Assembly (NCBI GenBank): GCA_012295275.1
Contig: CM022671.1
Span: 23,662,822 to 23,700,321 of the forward strand
Direction: 5' to 3'
DNA: 37,500 nucleotides
DNA from: Chrysomallon squamiferum
Lineage: Eukaryota; Mollusca; Gastropoda; Neomphalida; Peltospiridae
A model generated the notes under the pieces. It was given only the letters and a program-made list of their open reading frames with translations, searched no databases and was not told the origin of the DNA. The position numbers were made by a program, and so were the translations under genes. Below are positions 11,040-23,300 of this stretch, piece after piece. Each line of letters opens with the position of its first letter. The stretch's first letter is position 1.

Positions 11040-11845
11040 AATATAAGAAAAAGAAAAAGAAAAGAAAAATAAAGAAAAATAATAATAAAATAAAATAAAA
11101 TAAAGAAAAATAATAATAAAATAAAATAAAATAAAGAAAAATAATAATAAAATAAAATAAAACAGACAAAATGAAATGAAAAATAAATAAATTTAAAAAT
11201 AAAAATAAAAAATGGAAAGAAAATAAAATAAAAATAAAGTAAAATAAAACAAAATAAAAATAAAGTAAAATTTTTTTTTAAATAAAATTAAATAAAAAAA
11301 GAAAATAAAAAAAATAAATTAAAATAAAATAAAAAAAATGAAAAAAAAAATGGAAATAAAAATAAAATAAAATAAAATAAAAAAAAAACGAAAAAAAAAA
11401 AAATAAAAATTAAAATTAAAATATAATAAAATAAAATAAAAATAAAATAAAATAAAATAGAAATAAAGTAAAGTAAAATAAAATAATGAAAATAAAAATA
11501 AAATGAAAAGAAAAGAATAGACAATTAAGTAAAATGAAAAAAAATAAAATAAAATAAATTAAAATAAAGCGAAAAAAAAATGAAAAAATAAAATAAAAAT
11601 AAATATATAAATATAAATAAAAAAAAATAAAAATAATAAAATAAAAATAGAAATAAAAATAAAATAAAATAAAATAAAAATAAAGTAAAAATAAAGTAAA
11701 GTGAAAACAAATGTAAAAATAAATAAGTAAAATAAAATTTAAAAAAATATGAATAAAAATAATAATAAAATAAAAATAGAAATAAAAATATAATAAAATA
11801 AAATAAAAATAAAAATAAAGTAAAATAAAATGAAATACATCTATT
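11040..11845. repeat. 800-bp A-rich AAAAT/AAAT satellite-like tract
   Basis: About 800 bp built almost entirely of AAAAT, AAAT and AAT units with rare G interruptions. C is nearly absent from the plus strand, so all minus-strand frames stay open and produce spurious Phe/Tyr/Leu ORFs. Confidence 0.92.
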
Positions 11846-12230
11846 GTCAATGGATTCAACCAAAGCTAGGCGGCAAATGATTTTCCCCATCGAAAACAAT
11901 ATATTAAATCTATAACAATATACACTATGCAAAAAACAAAAAAGAGTTTATGAGTTAGTAATTATCTATTAATATCTTAAATGAGCTTTATAGCGTTAAT
12001 TAGAAATCATTATATGTCTGTTCGGTCAACCTTGATATTTTTAATTCAACTTTATTTTAGCCTTTAACATTTGTCTCCATAAATTAAAGTGTTGTTTGTT
12101 TTGTTTTTCTTTTACTTTTTCTATTATTTTTCTTTATATACATTTTTTATCACTGCCAGCCTGTATTCTTCTTTATCCTTCTCAGTCTTTCTCTCTATCT
12201 CTTTTCTGTCCGTCTCCCTACCTGTCTCAC

Positions 12231-12233
<3 letters not shown>

Positions 12234-12319
<86 letters not shown>
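12234..12319. repeat. (CT)n tract, 86 bp
   Basis: CT run preceded by a degenerate pyrimidine-rich stretch. The frames through it are not genes. Confidence 0.98.
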
Positions 12320-12322
<3 letters not shown>

Positions 12323-12599
12323 ACTTTTTTCCAGATCTCATAAACATACATTAAAACGATGTGCAATGGAAACGACTCTAACGTTTCTCATTCACTCCAT
12401 CTGAAACTGCTTCCTTCGATGATATCAAATTGAGAACATTTCTCAATAAAAAAGTTATGAAAGATGAACGTCTATTACCAAAGTAGACAGACATAGCTTC
12501 AGGTCAGAAAACTAATTATTAATGGACTGTTAAATAAAAACATACACACCTCGCCATTAACAGAAAAATTAGAAAGATGAATGAAAACCTATACTTACT

Positions 12600-13028
12600 G
12601 GAGACAATGAAAAAAAAAAAAAAAAACTTGAAAAGAAAATAAAAAAAAAAAAAAAGAAGAAATAATAAAAAAAGATAAAGAAAGAAAGAAAAGAAAGAGA
12701 AGAAAAAAAGATGTTAGCATGATAATAAGTAATACAATTCCTCTAAGATAAACTTCAACTAGACAGTTTTACAAAATATAAAGGCATTTCGTATTATTAT
12801 TATTATTATTATAACTATTATTATTTATGTTTTTGTTGTTGTTGTTGGTGGTGATGTTATTATTATTGTTATTAAGTTATTACTGTCACTGTTATTTACT
12901 GTTGTTGTTATTATTATCATTACTGAAATAAAGTGAGATAGTTTCACTGCTATCAAGTACCAGTCATAGTAAAGAGGCATCAAACATAAACAAACACAAA
13001 ATAGTAAAATTTAAAAAATAATCATGGC

Positions 13029-13096
<68 letters not shown>

Positions 13097-13180
13097 TAAT
13101 AATAATAATAATAATAATCAAATTAAACTTATTCTCAAAATAGTCATTAAAAAAAAGAAAAAAAAGAGAAGGAGACGAAA
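12600..13180. repeat. Poly-A, GAAA and (AAT)n cluster
   Basis: Contains A-rich GAAA sequence (12608-12715), ATT/GTT triplets (12793-12920) and a long AAT array (13031-13120). No gene seen. Confidence 0.85.
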
Positions 13181-13923
13181 AATCTTTGATAAAGATTTAA
13201 AAACCAAGAATGTGAAGGTTTTCTAAAACATCTAAGAAAACGACCTTGGAATCAGCCAATAACTGTACAGTACGAACAATTCTATAAACTGGTGCTCTAA
13301 CCCTATTTAATGATTGGCGTACTTTCTTTTGTGTAAACTTGTTGTAACACGTTTACTTTTGTTACTGAATATAATTTAAATTGTTGGTGACGCTGAGATT
13401 AGGAGAAGTAGAAGTTTAATCAAAGTATAATCAACCTTCCTTCACCAGAAAGCAATAACGAGGAAGTAATTATTCTTTATTATAGAAAGACTTAACAAAT
13501 ATTTTATAGTTCACATCCTTATATATATATATATATACATAAACATATATTCTAGCAAACGCACATATATAAAACATACAGCTGACATATAGAGAGACAT
13601 ATACACATAGATATACATATACGTCAGCGACGTTTCAGAACAAGGACAAGAACATTGTCGAATCTCCTCTTTCCTTTAATATACAACTTCTTCCTCAACT
13701 GACGTGTTCGAATGCTTATCCTTTCGGAAATTCATCTGTGACTGCTGCTTCTAGGGGAATACCCCAAAACAGTTTATATTTAGGTCGAATACTAAATAAG
13801 AGATTATTATAAACTGTCAGTGGTTTGTCAACACCTGCAGATATCAGTTCACACACTCAACCACTCATAAACGTCACAGAAGTACTTCTTTTTTTTAAAA
13901 AAATCGCTCTTCCGTCAATAGAA

Positions 13924-13926
<3 letters not shown>

Positions 13927-14016
<90 letters not shown>
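13927..14016. repeat. (GA)n tract, 90 bp
   Basis: GA run ending in a short G-rich stretch. It lies about 480 bp upstream of the possible exon at 14494. Confidence 0.98.
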
Positions 14017-14021
<5 letters not shown>

Positions 14022-14493
14022 GGGGGAGAGTAACAAAAATCATCAGAAATGATAGGAATATTTGAAAAACGTCTTCAAGGTACGAAAATATACAAAAGAT
14101 ACAAAATAGATTATCCGTTTTATTTGAAACAGCTCAAAAACAAGAGTTAAAAAAAAAAAAAAAAAAAACTGAATCAGTGACCCATCATTTCTGTAACTAT
14201 TAAAAAGACTGAAGACAACTCTGTTCTTTCTTTATCGTAATAACAATCCGATATTTCGAAAGCTTACAAAATGGGTTGATGTAACAATCTTCACCGAAGA
14301 TAGCATGAAATGTTTTATCTCAAATGATAAGATCAGTTCCTAGCTTTAGCAATTGTCGTGTATTGCAAATTTTGAATTACGATTGGCTAAATGCCTGAAC
14401 AGTATTTATCTTGAAGGATACAATACATCAGTTTATCACTGATGTCAAAATTATCATTATCTTGTCACTTCTTTTTGTTTCTTTTTTCCACAG

Positions 14494-14607
14494 GAAGACT
14501 CCTACAGGGAAGCTGCACATAATATATAAAAATAATGAAGCCACAATTTGGAATTTCAAAAACTGATGAAAAATTAGGAACCGAAATATCCAGTCCGTTG
14601 CTTTGTG
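14494..14607 (+). other. Candidate 5' non-coding exon of IL-17 gene B
   Basis: Both edges are strong splice sites: a pyrimidine tract ending TTTTTTCCACAG (AG at 14492-14493) and the donor G|GTAAGT (GT at 14608-14609). The 114-bp interval opens an ATG frame at 14535 reading MKPQFGISKTDEK and onward. Joined to either acceptor just before gene B (ending 15503 or 15512), that frame is out of phase with the cytokine and ends 20 codons later inside it, so the exon would be 5'UTR carrying an overlapping upstream ORF. It could instead belong to another transcript. Confidence 0.4.
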
Positions 14608-14735
14608 GTAAGTAATTACATAGCATATGTTGAAGTTAATTTTATTTCAAATAAAGACAGTTTGAATAGTTTTTAAGATTGTATGGAGGTCTCTTTATTA
14701 ATCAGTTAATTAATTATTATAACTGTGATTGCTTT

Positions 14736-14746
14736 ATTTATTTATT

Positions 14747-14807
<61 letters not shown>

Positions 14808-14835
14808 CTACTATTATTATTATTATTATTATTAA
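14736..14835. repeat. TTTA / TTA / GTA / CTA compound array
   Basis: Four tandem unit types follow each other within 100 bp. Frames through it encode Leu, Val, Ile or Ser runs only. Confidence 0.93.
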
Positions 14836-14989
14836 GGGACGCATTTATTATTGGTATAATTATCTATTATTAAATCAGATATACATGATTCTCATGCAAA
14901 AAAAAAAAGAAGAATAAAACAAACAAAAAATACCTGTTCTCTCACTACTACAATGTATTCCGATTAGATATATTTTTGTTTAAAAACGG

Positions 14990-15110
<121 letters not shown>

Positions 15111-15519
15111 ATAATCATATTATAATAAACTGTTAGGTTATTATAGAAAGGTAAAATTTTGTTTTAATATATTATAGTAAGTTGTGATAGTAGTAGAAGA
15201 CCAAGTAGCAGCAGGAATGGGGCCGAAATAACTGTTGTATCAATAGCAGACACCAGCAGCAGCAGCAGTAGCTGTTTGTAGTAGTAGTAGTAGTATCAGT
15301 TGTAGTAATAGTAATAGCAGCAGTAGCAGCAACCCGAGCAATTTGTTTTATTAGTCGAAGAAGGGGAATTAGAAACAGTAGCCGACATGCTGTACATTGA
15401 ACTAACTTTATTTAACTTTTCCAATGTTTGTATTTAACATAGATAATGTCACAGAAATTACATTTATTTCGGTAAAATTAACAACAAAATAAATTAATTT
15501 CAGGTAAAACAGAACGAGA

Positions 15520-16041
15520 ATGGTCGATAAACTTCGATATTTTATTGTGTGTGCCTCTGTTTTGCTGACGGCACAACAGACAAATGCAGCGACATCTTCC
15601 TGGCTGTCGGGTTCCAGCAACATTTTCACGGACGTTTGGAAGAACTGGACAATCGAGGCTGACAACTTGCCGTTGGATTTGAAAAATACTGCCTCGCGCT
15701 GCGAATCAACCAATCAGAGCGCGCAAACGTGTCCTACGACGATCTCCATTGGTCCGATCCCGACGCCTGCACGAGAGCGGTCCGTTTGTCCGTGGTACTA
15801 CGTGAAAGACGTGGACGAATTTCGGCTGCCTCGGACCATACTGAGGGCGAAATGCAAGTGTGATAATTGTTTCGCCAGTTCTCGTAACGTCACTGGTGTA
15901 ACACCGGGCCACGAATTCAACTGTCTGGAAATGTTTGTGGACGTCCCAGTGATGTACTGCTCAAAAGACAAAGTTCGCTGCAAGGCGTCAGTTTCGAAAA
16001 TTCCTGTGAGCTGCGCCTGTGTTTACAGACCAACATATTAA
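15520..16041 (+). CDS. IL-17-like cytokine gene B, complete 173-residue coding exon
   Basis: A secreted IL-17-family cytokine whose whole signal peptide is in this exon (RYFIVCASVLLTA, predicted cleavage near residue 23 after TNA). The start is set by a good context (AGAATGG) and an in-frame TAA at 15505. The core reads C90-P-W-Y-Y, FRLPRTILRAKC, CxCxxC at 112/114/117, C135, C147 and C165-A-C167. The C90 to C112 spacing of 22 and the C147 to C165 spacing of 18 match the other three genes. It differs by C154, which the others lack, and by C61 and C71 upstream of the core. Sequons lie at N42, N65 and N123. It ends three residues after VYR with no basic tail. Unlike A, C and D it has no intron inside the signal peptide, so it is the structural outlier. 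An acceptor ending at 15503 suggests a 5'UTR intron. Confidence 0.93.
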   Translation: MVDKLRYFIVCASVLLTAQQTNAATSSWLSGSSNIFTDVWKNWTIEADNLPLDLKNTASRCESTNQSAQTCPTTISIGPIPTPARERSVCPWYYVKDVDEFRLPRTILRAKCKCDNCFASSRNVTGVTPGHEFNCLEMFVDVPVMYCSKDKVRCKASVSKIPVSCACVYRPTY

Positions 16042-16103
16042 AATGAACTCCATTTCTTTTTTTAATTTCAGAACAGTCAGATGTCATTATTTGTTTTGTG
16101 CTT

Positions 16104-16105
<2 letters not shown>

Positions 16106-16186
<81 letters not shown>
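16106..16186. repeat. (CT)n tract, 81 bp, just after IL-17 B
   Basis: CT run starting 65 bp after the stop codon and before the AATAAA at 16297, so probably in the 3'UTR. It is complementary to the GA run upstream of the same gene. Confidence 0.98.
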
Positions 16187-16194
<8 letters not shown>

Positions 16195-16296
16195 CATTCT
16201 GTTTGTACTCTGTTAATGCATATGGTTATTTGCATGTTTTTCGGAATTTCTGTATTCAAATGTATTTTTATATTTAACTTTATACGTGTATTTTTT

Positions 16297-16302
16297 AATA
16301 AA
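16297..16302 (+). terminator. Polyadenylation signal candidate for IL-17 B
   Basis: AATAAA about 256 bp after the stop codon, followed by T-rich sequence. Confidence 0.45.
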
Positions 16303-16622
16303 AAAATATTGACGTTATACTATACCTTTTCTTTTTGTCAATAATATTAAAAGTATTTGTTTTATTTTGCCTGTTCGATAATAACTGAATGTTACTTTTA
16401 GTAACTGTGTATTTTATTGACACTCGGTGAAGTTTTTCGACGTATTCGTCTGTGTAATGAATAGGACAGTTATGACAGACATCTAGAAATAAACTTGGTA
16501 AAATGAATTGCCAGACTTCTAGTTATATAATAATTTGGGGATAAAATTTATTTTATTTTAACACTAACTCTAAATTAAATTTTATTATATTTACTTCTAT
16601 TACTGAAACGTACTAATCTTTT

Positions 16623-16627
<5 letters not shown>

Positions 16628-16705
<78 letters not shown>
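16628..16705. repeat. (GT)n tract, 78 bp
   Basis: The only long uninterrupted GT dinucleotide run of the window. It has Z-DNA-forming potential. Confidence 0.97.
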
Positions 16706-16709
<4 letters not shown>

Positions 16710-16710
<1 letters not shown>

Positions 16711-17440
16711 ATTTATCGAGCTAGATCTGGGAATTATGTGCTAATACATATTGTCCATGGTTCCATTTCAAAACTGTCAGGACTAACTTCATCTAAAAAT
16801 TCTGTCTTAGACAAGAATAAGTTCTTACATTTTATTCTTTTTTGTTAACGGTTCTCCGTCCCACGACGGTGTTCAGAACACTTTTACAAACAATATTTCA
16901 AAAGTTTTTCTATCTCAAGACCTGGAAGTTTTGGGACCGAGAACCATGAGGTGTCAGTATTAATAAAATACAAATCGAAAATAATATAATATCAAAATTT
17001 TTAATATCAAGTAAAATTAATTAATTAACGTTAAAATTATCCTACCATAGTAACTTCAGTGGAAAAGGCTTTTGTGACTAATTTTAATTAACTTATGTGT
17101 TAAAAACCCACACAAAAATCAAGTTAACTGACTGCTTTGTAAGAACATGAGCACCAAAGGTTAAATACCTCCATGCGAACCAAACCTGAACGTGCCAGTA
17201 CGAGCATCCTCGTTTGACATAAATTAGCAATCTGATTCTGTTGAACTGAAATATGCCGTGGTCTCAGTCGCAGCACACATTAGAAAGCTGAGATGACGTC
17301 TGCGTGTTCCTAAGAGCAGGAAATTATGTTTTGTGATGAACTGGTCAGATGTTGTCGACCACACGAACAGCCTCAGGCTCCCCGACTAGTTTTTATTTAG
17401 TAAAAAAAAAACGTTATCTACAGAGTTTCAGAGTTTATCA
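16710..17440. other. Unassigned intergenic sequence
   Basis: Mostly non-repetitive sequence of mixed composition (notably 17120-17390) without an ORF, splice-site pair or recognisable element. It could be an old transposon remnant. Confidence 0.4.
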
Positions 17441-17559
17441 CAAAACATGCCGGTGATACCTTACTTTATTTAATACACAGCTTAGACTGTTTCAAAGTAT
17501 CATTCTACACACCTTGACAGAGACACTTGTCTCGTACTGCAGTTGTGATATTCATATTG

Positions 17560-18060
17560 CAGTTTATTTCAGCGTGTTAATAAAAACACATTGATAAAAC
17601 CATTTCTGAACTAGTTAGGTAACCGCGTTACTGAAGTATATTAATTATACGCTGTTCTCTTCGATAGTGTTGCTATTATTTCAGTATATTAATAAACTCA
17701 TTTCTTAATTATTTCAGCGTGTTACATAGACACTGCGAATGTTCCAACAAATTAATTATGATGTGAATTACTAGACTTATTTTATATACACATGTTACTT
17801 AGTTACTTAGACTGTTTCAGTACATAGTTAATCTCAACGAATCGGTCTCTTCGATTTTATCTTTTATAGGTATTGTGATTATTTCAGCGTATTGATAATA
17901 ACACATTGACAAAACAATTTTGTCATATTTCAACGTCTTACACAGGCATTGCGATTGACTGAGCGAATTAATTAATGTGCTGAAGAATACTGTACTATCT
18001 CCATACGTTCTCCTATTTAATTTGAACTTGTGATTGTTTCAACATGTTAACCGCAATGTG
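17560..18060. repeat. Decayed tandem repeat (TATTTCAGCGTRTTRATAA motif)
   Basis: The core TATTTCAGCGTGTTAATAA or a variant recurs at about 17566, 17676, 17714, 17880, 17928 and 18027 with irregular spacing. Second motifs such as CACATTGAYAAAAC (17589, 17902) recur with it. This looks like an old minisatellite eroded by mutation. Confidence 0.55.
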
Positions 18061-18539
18061 ATGTCTTATCTTAACGAATAACTTGTTATAAGTTTATTAT
18101 TATCAGAATATATAATAATAAAAGAAATCCCTGTCATTCACTCGCAAATAAATAAATAAATACAAATAACAATTAAAAAAAGAGCAAAAAAACCCCCCAA
18201 AAAACATACGAAAAACAAACAAGATACAAGCAAATCATTAAATAAAGTTATAAATAGCAACATCAATAACATTTTTTTTTCTTATTTCTCCCCCTTACTC
18301 CCGTTTTTATTATATTTTTGATTGTTTATTTAACGTCAATTTTTGTGGAGTGAATTTTTCATTTTTCATGTTTAAAACTGGAAAGGTAACAGATAATATC
18401 TGAAAGTTTAAAAATTCATAAGGTTCACATTTAGTATTGCTAATTTTGATATGAAGTCCACTTGTATTTAAAAGAAACATTAAAACTATGAAAGTAAAAG
18501 TGGAATAATTTTTGAAATTGTTTTAACGATTTTTTTATT

Positions 18540-18734
18540 TATTTTAAATTTTAAAATAAAATAAAATAAAATAAAATAAAATTAAATAAAATAAAATTAA
18601 ATTAAAGTGATATATAAATAAATGACGGGAAAATTTATTTTACAAAACATTACAGAAGGGAAGCAATCAGTCTTGTATAAAGTTAACTTTCAAATACGAG
18701 GGTTATCTCCCTCTTAAATTAAATCCTTCTCCTC

Positions 18735-18791
<57 letters not shown>

Positions 18792-18850
18792 ATAATAATA
18801 ATAATATTTAATAATAATAATAATAATAATATTTAATAAAACAATAATTA
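18540..18850. repeat. (AAAAT)n then (CTA)n and (ATA)n arrays
   Basis: An AAAAT run (18553-18606), a (CTA)n run of about 58 bp (18733-18790), then interrupted AAT. No gene seen. Confidence 0.92.
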
Positions 18851-19150
18851 CAAAATAAAGAAAAAGATGAAACCCTGAATAAATATTGTAAATGTACAAA
18901 TTAAGTAAAATGTGTGTTTGTGTGTGTGTGTATATATATAAAAGAAGTACGCTTTGTATGCTTATAAAAAATAAAATTAAAATGAAATGAAATCGAGAAT
19001 AAAGTTTAAAACGATTCTTACAATAAGTCGTCAATGCTTGATTTATTATCACGTGAAGATGATTTTTTTTTTTTTTTTTTTTTTTTTACACAAACCAAAC
19101 ATTTAAAATTGGTGCGAACGATTCTACGGAACCCTTCGTCCGCAAAAGCC

Positions 19151-19195
19151 TGTCCGGATTATCCGTTTTTCCGGACCATCCGTTTTTACCGGACC
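19151..19195. mobile_element. Possible pogo/Tigger-type transposon end fragment
   Basis: TCCGGATTATCCGTTTTTCC followed by further TCCG/CCGGAC repeats resembles terminal sequence of pogo/Tigger DNA transposons. No partner inverted terminus or TA target duplication was found nearby, so this is a weak call. Confidence 0.25.
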
Positions 19196-19387
19196 AAGAC
19201 CAAAAGAGGTCACGTATGATAATAATTTCAGACATATGCCTCTCGTATTTATTTCTCAACCACCGTGTACTGCCAGTAACATAAATTAAACAAATATTAA
19301 ATGTAAATTAACTGTTCAAATTAATAATTACATTATTAAGACACGGAAGAAGTTTAGTGGTACAGTGTGCATCAATAAAACAAGATT

Positions 19388-19403
19388 GTTGTTGTTGTTG
19401 TTG

Positions 19404-19446
<43 letters not shown>
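19388..19446. repeat. GTT/ATT compound array
   Basis: A GTT run passing into an ATT run. No gene seen from about 18850 to 20080. Confidence 0.93.
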
Positions 19447-19447
<1 letters not shown>

Positions 19448-20085
19448 TTAAGTTTTGTTTTGTTAGTTTGTTGTTGTTGTTTTTTTTAAAAAGAAAAGAA
19501 AAGAAACAAAGAAAGAAAAAGAAATTAATTAAATAATTTTAAAATGTCAGTTCGAAATTTATCCGGTCTAACAGGAATTCTCGATCATCACTGTCACGAA
19601 AATTGATCGTGTATTAGAACATAATTATGCTTTTCGTTTTTTTTTTTTTAAAGTAATAAACTTTAATTTTATTCATAGTTTTATTAAATGGCTAATTATT
19701 AGACCGATATGTTTTTATAAAGAATGGAATTTCCATGATTTTGCAACATGTGTCTGTTGTTATCTGCAATGGACTAGGAAAGAAAACAAGATGGTCGTAA
19801 TCCTTTGCAAACTGAGATGGTACACACAAATGAGTATGTCAGTGAAAACAATGAAACCTATAAACTATGTACGTATATTAAAGCAGATGTTTTATTGCCA
19901 CAGCAAAATAACTGATTATAAGAAGGCTGGGGTCCTAAATTACATTACATAACTTTTATATACGTATACGTTCACGTACATACATAAGTACATACACATA
20001 CATACATACACATAGACGTACATGAAAGTGCAGATATTGATACGCACGTAATTAAGCATATATAAACATGTAGATAGAAAACATA

Positions 20086-20086
20086 G

Positions 20087-20124
<38 letters not shown>

Positions 20125-20134
20125 ACACACACAC
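20086..20134. repeat. (CA)n tract with TACA flanks
   Basis: CA run of about 49 bp with one T interruption, set in TACA tetranucleotide sequence (19976-20030). Confidence 0.93.
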
Positions 20135-20444
20135 AACATACGTTTAAATACATAGGCGTATAAATATAACACATGATAATTATAATATAAAAATGAGGCA
20201 GAGAGATAGTGAACACAAGCAGATACAGATAAACAGATAACGGTAAAAGATTAATAACTACATGAGATATATTAAAAGAAATCTCGAGCATTAAAAACCC
20301 CAGATAGTTCATTTAAATCATAACTTTTGTTTGTATTTTCTTTTTTTCATTTCTTTGATTTTTGTTTTTGTTTTGATTTTAATAATGAATGATGAAAGAC
20401 ATTTGTCACATAATATATTTCTTTTTTCTTTTATTACTATTATT

Positions 20445-20453
20445 ATTCTTACA

Positions 20454-20515
<62 letters not shown>

Positions 20516-20607
20516 CATTATTTATTTCTTGCTTTTTAATCGACATTTTTTTTCGTTATTAACTACTGTGGGTTTTTTTTTGTTGTTGTTGTTGTTGTTG
20601 TTGTTGT
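20445..20607. repeat. (TTA)n and (GTT)n arrays
   Basis: A TTA array of about 70 bp and, 65 bp later, a GTT array of about 28 bp. Open frames here are poly-Ile or poly-Leu artefacts. Confidence 0.95.
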
Positions 20608-20945
20608 TTTTATTTTATTTAACCAAATGACTAATTCGGTAGGATGATTCGGCAAACCGACCAAATAAAGAACGTGCGTCAGATCAAACCATGTGAGAAA
20701 TTATAAAAAAAAGTAACTGAATGAAACACCATAACAAATAAAACATTTTATTACTAACATGATAGCTATGTTTTCTCAGAATTAAGCTACACCTAAGCTT
20801 CACCTCTACTTATATTTCAAAAAAAAAAAAAAAAAATGTTCCGGATATAGGTATGACGTATCATAAAAAATAGCGTCCGTCCGGAATTATAAGGGAGCTT
20901 TTGTAAGTAATAATATTAACGATAATGAGGATAGTGTTGATGAGT

Positions 20946-20958
20946 ACTAGTAGTAGTT

Positions 20959-21009
<51 letters not shown>

Positions 21010-21016
21010 CTAGTAG
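20946..21016. repeat. (AGT)n array
   Basis: A triplet array that is the reverse complement of the CTA array at 18733-18790. Confidence 0.95.
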
Positions 21017-21234
21017 TAAAACAGCAACGAGACTAATATCCACTGAGTAATAAATCTGTGACTAAGATCCGGGAACAAGGAAAAAAAAACACATGAAATC
21101 AAATACATGTATTTGCTTTGTAAAATCTCAGAAGAAAAATTAACAAGAGTGCTTATACTGAATAGCATAAAACACTGAAAGTTTACTATATTTTTAAAAT
21201 AAAAACATGTACAACGTACAATAAACACAATAAT

Positions 21235-21700
21235 AATTGATCATCATCAATATCAATTTTAATTAGGTTGTATTTATCTATTTTTTAAAATTTATTTATT
21301 ATTTGTTTTGTTGTTACTATTATATCATAATTACTATTATTATTATTATTATTATTATTATCATCATCATCATCATCATATCATTAGGATCATTATTAAC
21401 ATTTTTGATTAGGTTATTTTATTTATTAATTTTATTAATTTATTATTTGTTTTGTTCTTATAATCATCATCATCATTTTTAATTAGGTTATTACTTTTTT
21501 TAAAAATTTTATTTGCATTTTTATTATCATTGTTGTTGTTGTACTAGCTCTTGTATCTCAATAATAATACCCGTAATCATCCTAATAATTATTATCATTA
21601 TCATTATCATTATCATTTTTAATTACGTTATTTGCTTATTTATATAGTTATTTACTTGCTTACTTAGTTGCTAATTTATTTATTTGTTTGTTGTTTTACA
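21235..21700. repeat. ATT/ATC triplet-rich sequence with related blocks
   Basis: Blocks built on the pattern (ATC)n, TTTTTAATTAGGTTATTT and ATTTATTTATT recur at about 21242, 21395, 21468 and 21612. They look like decayed copies of a longer repeat seeded on the microsatellite. Confidence 0.6.
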
Positions 21701-22636
21701 CAATCATTATTAAGAAAAACATTTTTTTATGTTCGACATCTGATAATAAAATATATCAAGATATGATGACTTTAAAACACCTAACAGAACTGTTCCCAGA
21801 CGAGAGGAGTGTGGCATATTTTAACAAATCCGCAAACGGATAATTTTAGCGGACACATAGAGTCACCTCCCTTTCCTTAAATCCTGGTTGCGGCAGTACT
21901 CGTACCACAGAACTGACACGTCATTCTGTCTTTAAAAAATCTTTACAGATCAAATTACTGATGGTATCTTTTGTATTTCATCTCTTATCTTACGGAGAGC
22001 AAACTGATAACACTAAGTTCTTGTCATCTGTGAATACCTGTACGTCGAGTACCTGCTGGTGAATCAACCAATCAGAGGCAAGCATTGCGGGAAACCTGGA
22101 TCTGATTGGATTAGATTACTGAATGAAAATAATTTTTCCTTGAGAACAGGTTTTTGCTGTTTATTTATTTTTAAAAATACTGATTTAAATTTGTTGTGTC
22201 TTTTAATATAAATAAATAAAATAAAATGATATAATAAAAAAAAAAAAAAATGACGAAAAGCAACAACAACAACAAAACCGATAAAAATTAAAAAAAAATT
22301 AAAGAAAAATTAAAGAAATAAAGCAAACAAATAAATAAAGAAAGAAAGAAAAGAAAAGAAAAGAAAATTTAAAAAGATAAAAAAAAAAAAAAAAAAATTA
22401 AAAAATAAAGGATAAGGAAACAAATTTATCAAAATGTTCCAGGATAAATATTTCAATTAACTATAAAATTACGAATTTTCTTATAACTTTAAAAACGAAA
22501 AACAAAAAACTCAATAGCTTTTCTATACCGACCACCCACCATTGCCTGTCATGTTTATTCAATTAAACACAATCATGTTTAAATCGTGTAGGTAAGCCCA
22601 CATGTCCAGGATATCTTCACGATGTAAAGATCCATC

Positions 22637-22644
22637 TATAAATA
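22637..22644 (+). promoter_or_regulatory. TATA box candidate for IL-17 gene C
   Basis: TATAAATA lies 71 bp upstream of the proposed start ATG at 22708. Initiation about 30 bp downstream would give a 5'UTR of about 40 nt. An acceptor-like ATAATCCAG ending at 22695 leaves open an additional upstream exon. Confidence 0.4.
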
Positions 22645-22707
22645 CAGAAATATCCAACTCTAGGTTTTAAATCTTCTGATTTTCTCATAATCCAGGGGGA
22701 GGGAAAA

Positions 22708-22740
22708 ATGTACAGAATGACTATTGCACTTCTGATGATG
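22708..22740 (+). CDS. IL-17-like gene C, proposed exon 1 (signal peptide start)
   Basis: Eleven codons, MYRMTIALLMM, end exactly at a consensus GTAAGT donor (22741-22746) in phase 0. This is the phase required by exon 2 at 28229. Joined, they give a continuous hydrophobic core (TIALLMMIFITMAVL) typical of a signal peptide; exon 2 alone begins too late to have one. The implied intron is 5,488 bp. The strong donor, correct phase and rebuilt signal peptide together make this the best supported of the small first exons, but it is still a prediction. Confidence 0.7.
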
Positions 22741-22826
22741 GTAAGTAATGTTGCTTTTTTGAAAAATATTTTTTATTTTATTTCATTTTATTTTATTTTA
22801 TTTTATTTTATTTATTTATTTATATT

Positions 22827-22863
<37 letters not shown>

Positions 22864-23300
22864 AATATGAGAAATTTTAAAAAAATGTTCGGGTATTTAA
22901 AAAAAAAACTATTAGAAGTCTGGTTATTGTATATAAAAAAAAAAATGTAATTATTACACTGTTATTAGCATGGTTTTTTTTGTTGTTTTTTTGTTTGTTT
23001 GTTTGTTTTTTTATTGTATTTTGTTTTTGGTTTCCTTTATTCTTTTGTTTTTATTTCATTTTTGAAAGCTTGTATTTTCTTTGGTGCTTCTTATTAGTAA
23101 TTCATTAATGTATTTCCCTCCTGACGTCTTTTTATTATTATTATTATTATTCTTGAAATGTATTTTCATCTGCAACTGGACCAACCATTTCCTAAGACCG
23201 TGAAGAATTGTAATTTACAACGCACACGGAATGAAATTTATGAAACAACTGCAGATTAATTATATTTGTTTCGCCTTCCCTGTAATGCCCACTGTCCGCA

